Shown piece by piece: positions 7,001-8,041 of a stretch of 8,041 nt of DNA. The stretch is from Pseudomonadota bacterium (lineage in GTDB: Bacteria; Pseudomonadota; Alphaproteobacteria; Reyranellales; Reyranellaceae): contig JAEZIF010000330.1 in NCBI GenBank assembly GCA_023416135.1, forward strand, positions 1 through 8,041. The letters are read 5' to 3'. Position 1 is the stretch's first letter. Every line of letters starts with the position of its first letter. The notes under the pieces are model-generated. The model was not told the origin of the DNA, did no database searches, and saw only the letters and a program-made list of their open reading frames with translations. The position numbers were made by a program, and so were the translations under genes.

Positions 7001-7050
7001 GTAAACTTCAGTGTTTGTCAATGACTATAGTTTTTATCAAACAGTCAGTA
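7001..7050. promoter_or_regulatory. AT-rich island with overlapping inverted repeats
   Basis: G+C is 15 of 50 bases, against about two-thirds in the neighbouring genes. Three overlapping dyads are visible: TGTTTG (7012-7017) with CAAACA (7038-7043); TGACT (7022-7026) with AGTCA (7043-7047); and the perfect 8-bp palindrome ACTATAGT (7024-7031). A consensus -35 TTGACA lies on the minus strand (7021-7016), but the matching -10 position (6998-6993, CAGAGT) agrees at only 3 of 6. On the plus strand TATAGT (7026-7031) could be a -10 with a poor -35. Both flanking genes end here rather than start, so a promoter would drive an unannotated RNA. It may equally be an operator relic or a fragment of transferred DNA. 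Confidence 0.4.
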
Positions 7051-7082
7051 GGCGGGACCAGGTGATTTCACCTGGCCCTGCC
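7051..7082 (-). terminator. Strong hairpin just past the DUF4139 gene, likely terminator or 3'-end element
   Basis: CCAGGTGA (7058-7065) and TCACCTGG (7068-7075) form a perfect 8-bp stem around two bases. After one mismatch, GGCGGG (7051-7056) pairs with CCTGCC (7077-7082), with one G-T. The stem therefore spans 15 positions with 14 pairs. It starts five bases after the DUF4139 TAA (7090-7088). Downstream on the minus strand the sequence is TACTGACTGTTTGATAAAAA, so no U-run directly abuts the stem. That weakens the case for a classical intrinsic terminator. Confidence 0.5.
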
Positions 7083-7087
7083 ATGCC

Positions 7088-8041
7088 TTAGCCGAGCTGC
7101 GCCACGTAGGTGCGTAGCACCTCGCGGGCCGCCTCGACACCCTTCTCCGCGTCGACACGGCGCTTGGCGATCGCTTCGAGGTCCGTTTCCTGCTTATCGA
7201 GCGTGGCGAGGTAGCGCCGCTGCAGGTCGCTGTTTGCCGGCACGCGCGCGAGGTTGTCGCGGAGGCGTGCCTGCTCCTGCACGATCTGCTGGCGCTCGGC
7301 GTCGGACTGCGTGACCTTGCGTTGGGCGTCGCTGACCGCGGCCTGCAACTGCAGGATCCTGGTCAGCGCCTCGCGCGTCTTGGCGTCGAATTCGCGCGCC
7401 TGGGCATAGACGCGGATCTGGTCGGCCGAGCCGTCGACCAGGCGCAACTCCTGCTGCTGCGTCTGCTCCTGCACGACCTCGAAGGTCTGGGTCTGGTCGC
7501 CGCCCGGCAACTGGAAGGTGACGCGGTAGTTGCCCTCGCTCAGCTCCACGCCCTTCGGATCGGGCTTCACCAGCGTCCAGCCCGGGAGCCGGCGCTGCAC
7601 GACCACGAGCTGGCGCGGCTCCTTGGCCGGGCCCTTCACGCGATAGGTCATGGTCTGGCGCATCACGCGCGACAGGCGCAGCGCGCCCTGCGCGATCGTG
7701 CCCGTGGCAATGCGGTCGGTCTGCGCGGCATCACGCTCGATCACGATCTTCTCATCGAGCGCATAGGCCAAAAGCCGAGTCTCGCCGACCGGAAAACCCG
7801 ACAGGCGCGCATCGCCGACATAGGCGACATAGCCCGCCTTGTCGCGCTCGTAGAGGGTGATCAGACCGGCCGGCAGGCCGCTGTCGCCGTCGTTGGTGAT
7901 GCGGATCGCCGCCAGGGGATTCCGGGGCGCCGTCTCGGCCTGGTAGAGCGCGAGCCGCTGCACCGGCATCTGGCGATCGATGATCGGGATCGAGAGCGTG
8001 CGGCCGTTGGTGACGGTGACCGGCCGCGGAAAGCGAAACGG
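7088..8041 (-). CDS. DUF4139 domain-containing protein, C-terminal part
   Basis: The frame is open to the right edge, so the start lies outside the window; 317 residues are visible. An internal Met at 7969 is not the start, because the frame upstream encodes VTVTNGRTLSIPIIDR, which is conserved DUF4139 sequence. The visible N-terminal part is beta-rich: PLAAIRITNDGDSGLPAGLITLYE (visible residues about 42-65), VGDARLSGFPVGETRLLAYALDE, then LPGWTLVKPDPKGVELSEGNYRVTF. From about visible residue 205 to the end it is almost all charged, Gln-rich helix in two blocks (about 213-257 and 264-314), separated by RVPANSDLQRRYL. This looks like an antiparallel coiled coil and is typical of the C-terminus of these proteins. 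Members are usually exported or envelope-associated proteins of unknown function; no signal peptide can be judged here. The gene ends in TAA and is followed by a strong hairpin. Confidence 0.82.
   Translation of the reverse strand, partial: PFRFPRPVTVTNGRTLSIPIIDRQMPVQRLALYQAETAPRNPLAAIRITNDGDSGLPAGLITLYERDKAGYVAYVGDARLSGFPVGETRLLAYALDEKIVIERDAAQTDRIATGTIAQGALRLSRVMRQTMTYRVKGPAKEPRQLVVVQRRLPGWTLVKPDPKGVELSEGNYRVTFQLPGGDQTQTFEVVQEQTQQQELRLVDGSADQIRVYAQAREFDAKTREALTRILQLQAAVSDAQRKVTQSDAERQQIVQEQARLRDNLARVPANSDLQRRYLATLDKQETDLEAIAKRRVDAEKGVEAAREVLRTYVAQLG

Larger units (their letters stand above)
6714..7087. other. 374-bp convergent intergenic gap with hairpins and no convincing gene
   Basis: The gap lies between the 3' ends of recG (plus) and the DUF4139 gene (minus). 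I find no tRNA, rRNA fragment or recognisable protein. Short open frames at 6780-7004 (plus, TTG start, 74 codons) and 6741-6989 (minus, GTG start, 82 codons) lack a good ribosome binding site and resemble nothing I know. What is visible is structure: the hairpin at 6714-6742, TGTCGCA/TGCGACA arms (6805-6811 and 6826-6832), a 9-bp hairpin at 6923-6946, a 30% G+C stretch at 7001-7050 and a 15-position hairpin at 7051-7082. Base composition is clearly lower in G+C than the flanking genes. It could be decayed DNA, an RNA gene or old transferred sequence. Confidence 0.6.

Noticed and set aside
6780..7004. 74-codon plus-strand frame in the recG-DUF4139 gap
   Set aside because: It starts with TTG, lacks a ribosome binding site, and has only moderate third-position G+C (about 54 of 74 codons) with low first-position G+C, unlike real genes here. 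No family is recognised. It could be revived by conservation in relatives.
6714..7087. CRISPR array, tRNA, tmRNA, SRP RNA or insertion sequence in the gap
   Set aside because: I found no regularly spaced direct repeats, no cloverleaf, no conserved SRP or tmRNA motif, and no terminal inverted repeats with target duplication or transposase fragment.

Overview
This is a high-GC (roughly two-thirds G+C by eye) bacterial chromosomal segment, most likely from an alphaproteobacterium. Three things point there: the sequence style of Mfd, RecG and the small succinate dehydrogenase assembly factor SdhE; the layout of sdhE-mfd divergent from recG, which I recall from that class; and the strong G/C bias at third codon positions. 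I cannot name the genus.

Layout, left to right. Positions 1-211 (minus) hold the N-terminal 70 codons of a glyoxalase-like VOC protein that runs off the left edge. Positions 212-261 are a 50-bp divergent regulatory region holding a nested palindrome, probably the operator of the TetR-family repressor encoded at 262-939 (plus). The last 146 bp of that repressor gene run antisense over the 3' end of mfd (794-4285, minus; transcription-repair coupling factor). Two bases upstream of mfd lies sdhE (4288-4557, minus). A 74-bp divergent promoter region separates sdhE from recG (4632-6713, plus; branched-DNA helicase). After recG comes a 374-bp gap (6714-7087) in which I see no convincing gene but several hairpins and a 50-bp stretch of 30% G+C. 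The window ends in the C-terminal part of a DUF4139 protein (7088-8041, minus; its 5' end lies beyond the right edge).

How the genes relate. Mfd and RecG are paralogous superfamily 2 DNA translocases that share the helicase core and the TRG translocation motif. Mfd removes stalled RNA polymerase and recruits UvrA; RecG remodels stalled replication forks. SdhE serves respiration (flavinylation of succinate dehydrogenase) and appears to be co-transcribed with mfd. The VOC/TetR pair looks like a small self-contained accessory regulon. Its repressor probably binds the shared intergenic dyad and controls both divergent genes.

I do not see a new multi-gene system. The parts most worth a second look are the two-site operator with a consensus -10 box at its centre, the overprinted basic tail of the TetR protein, and the structured, partly AT-rich gap between recG and the DUF4139 gene.
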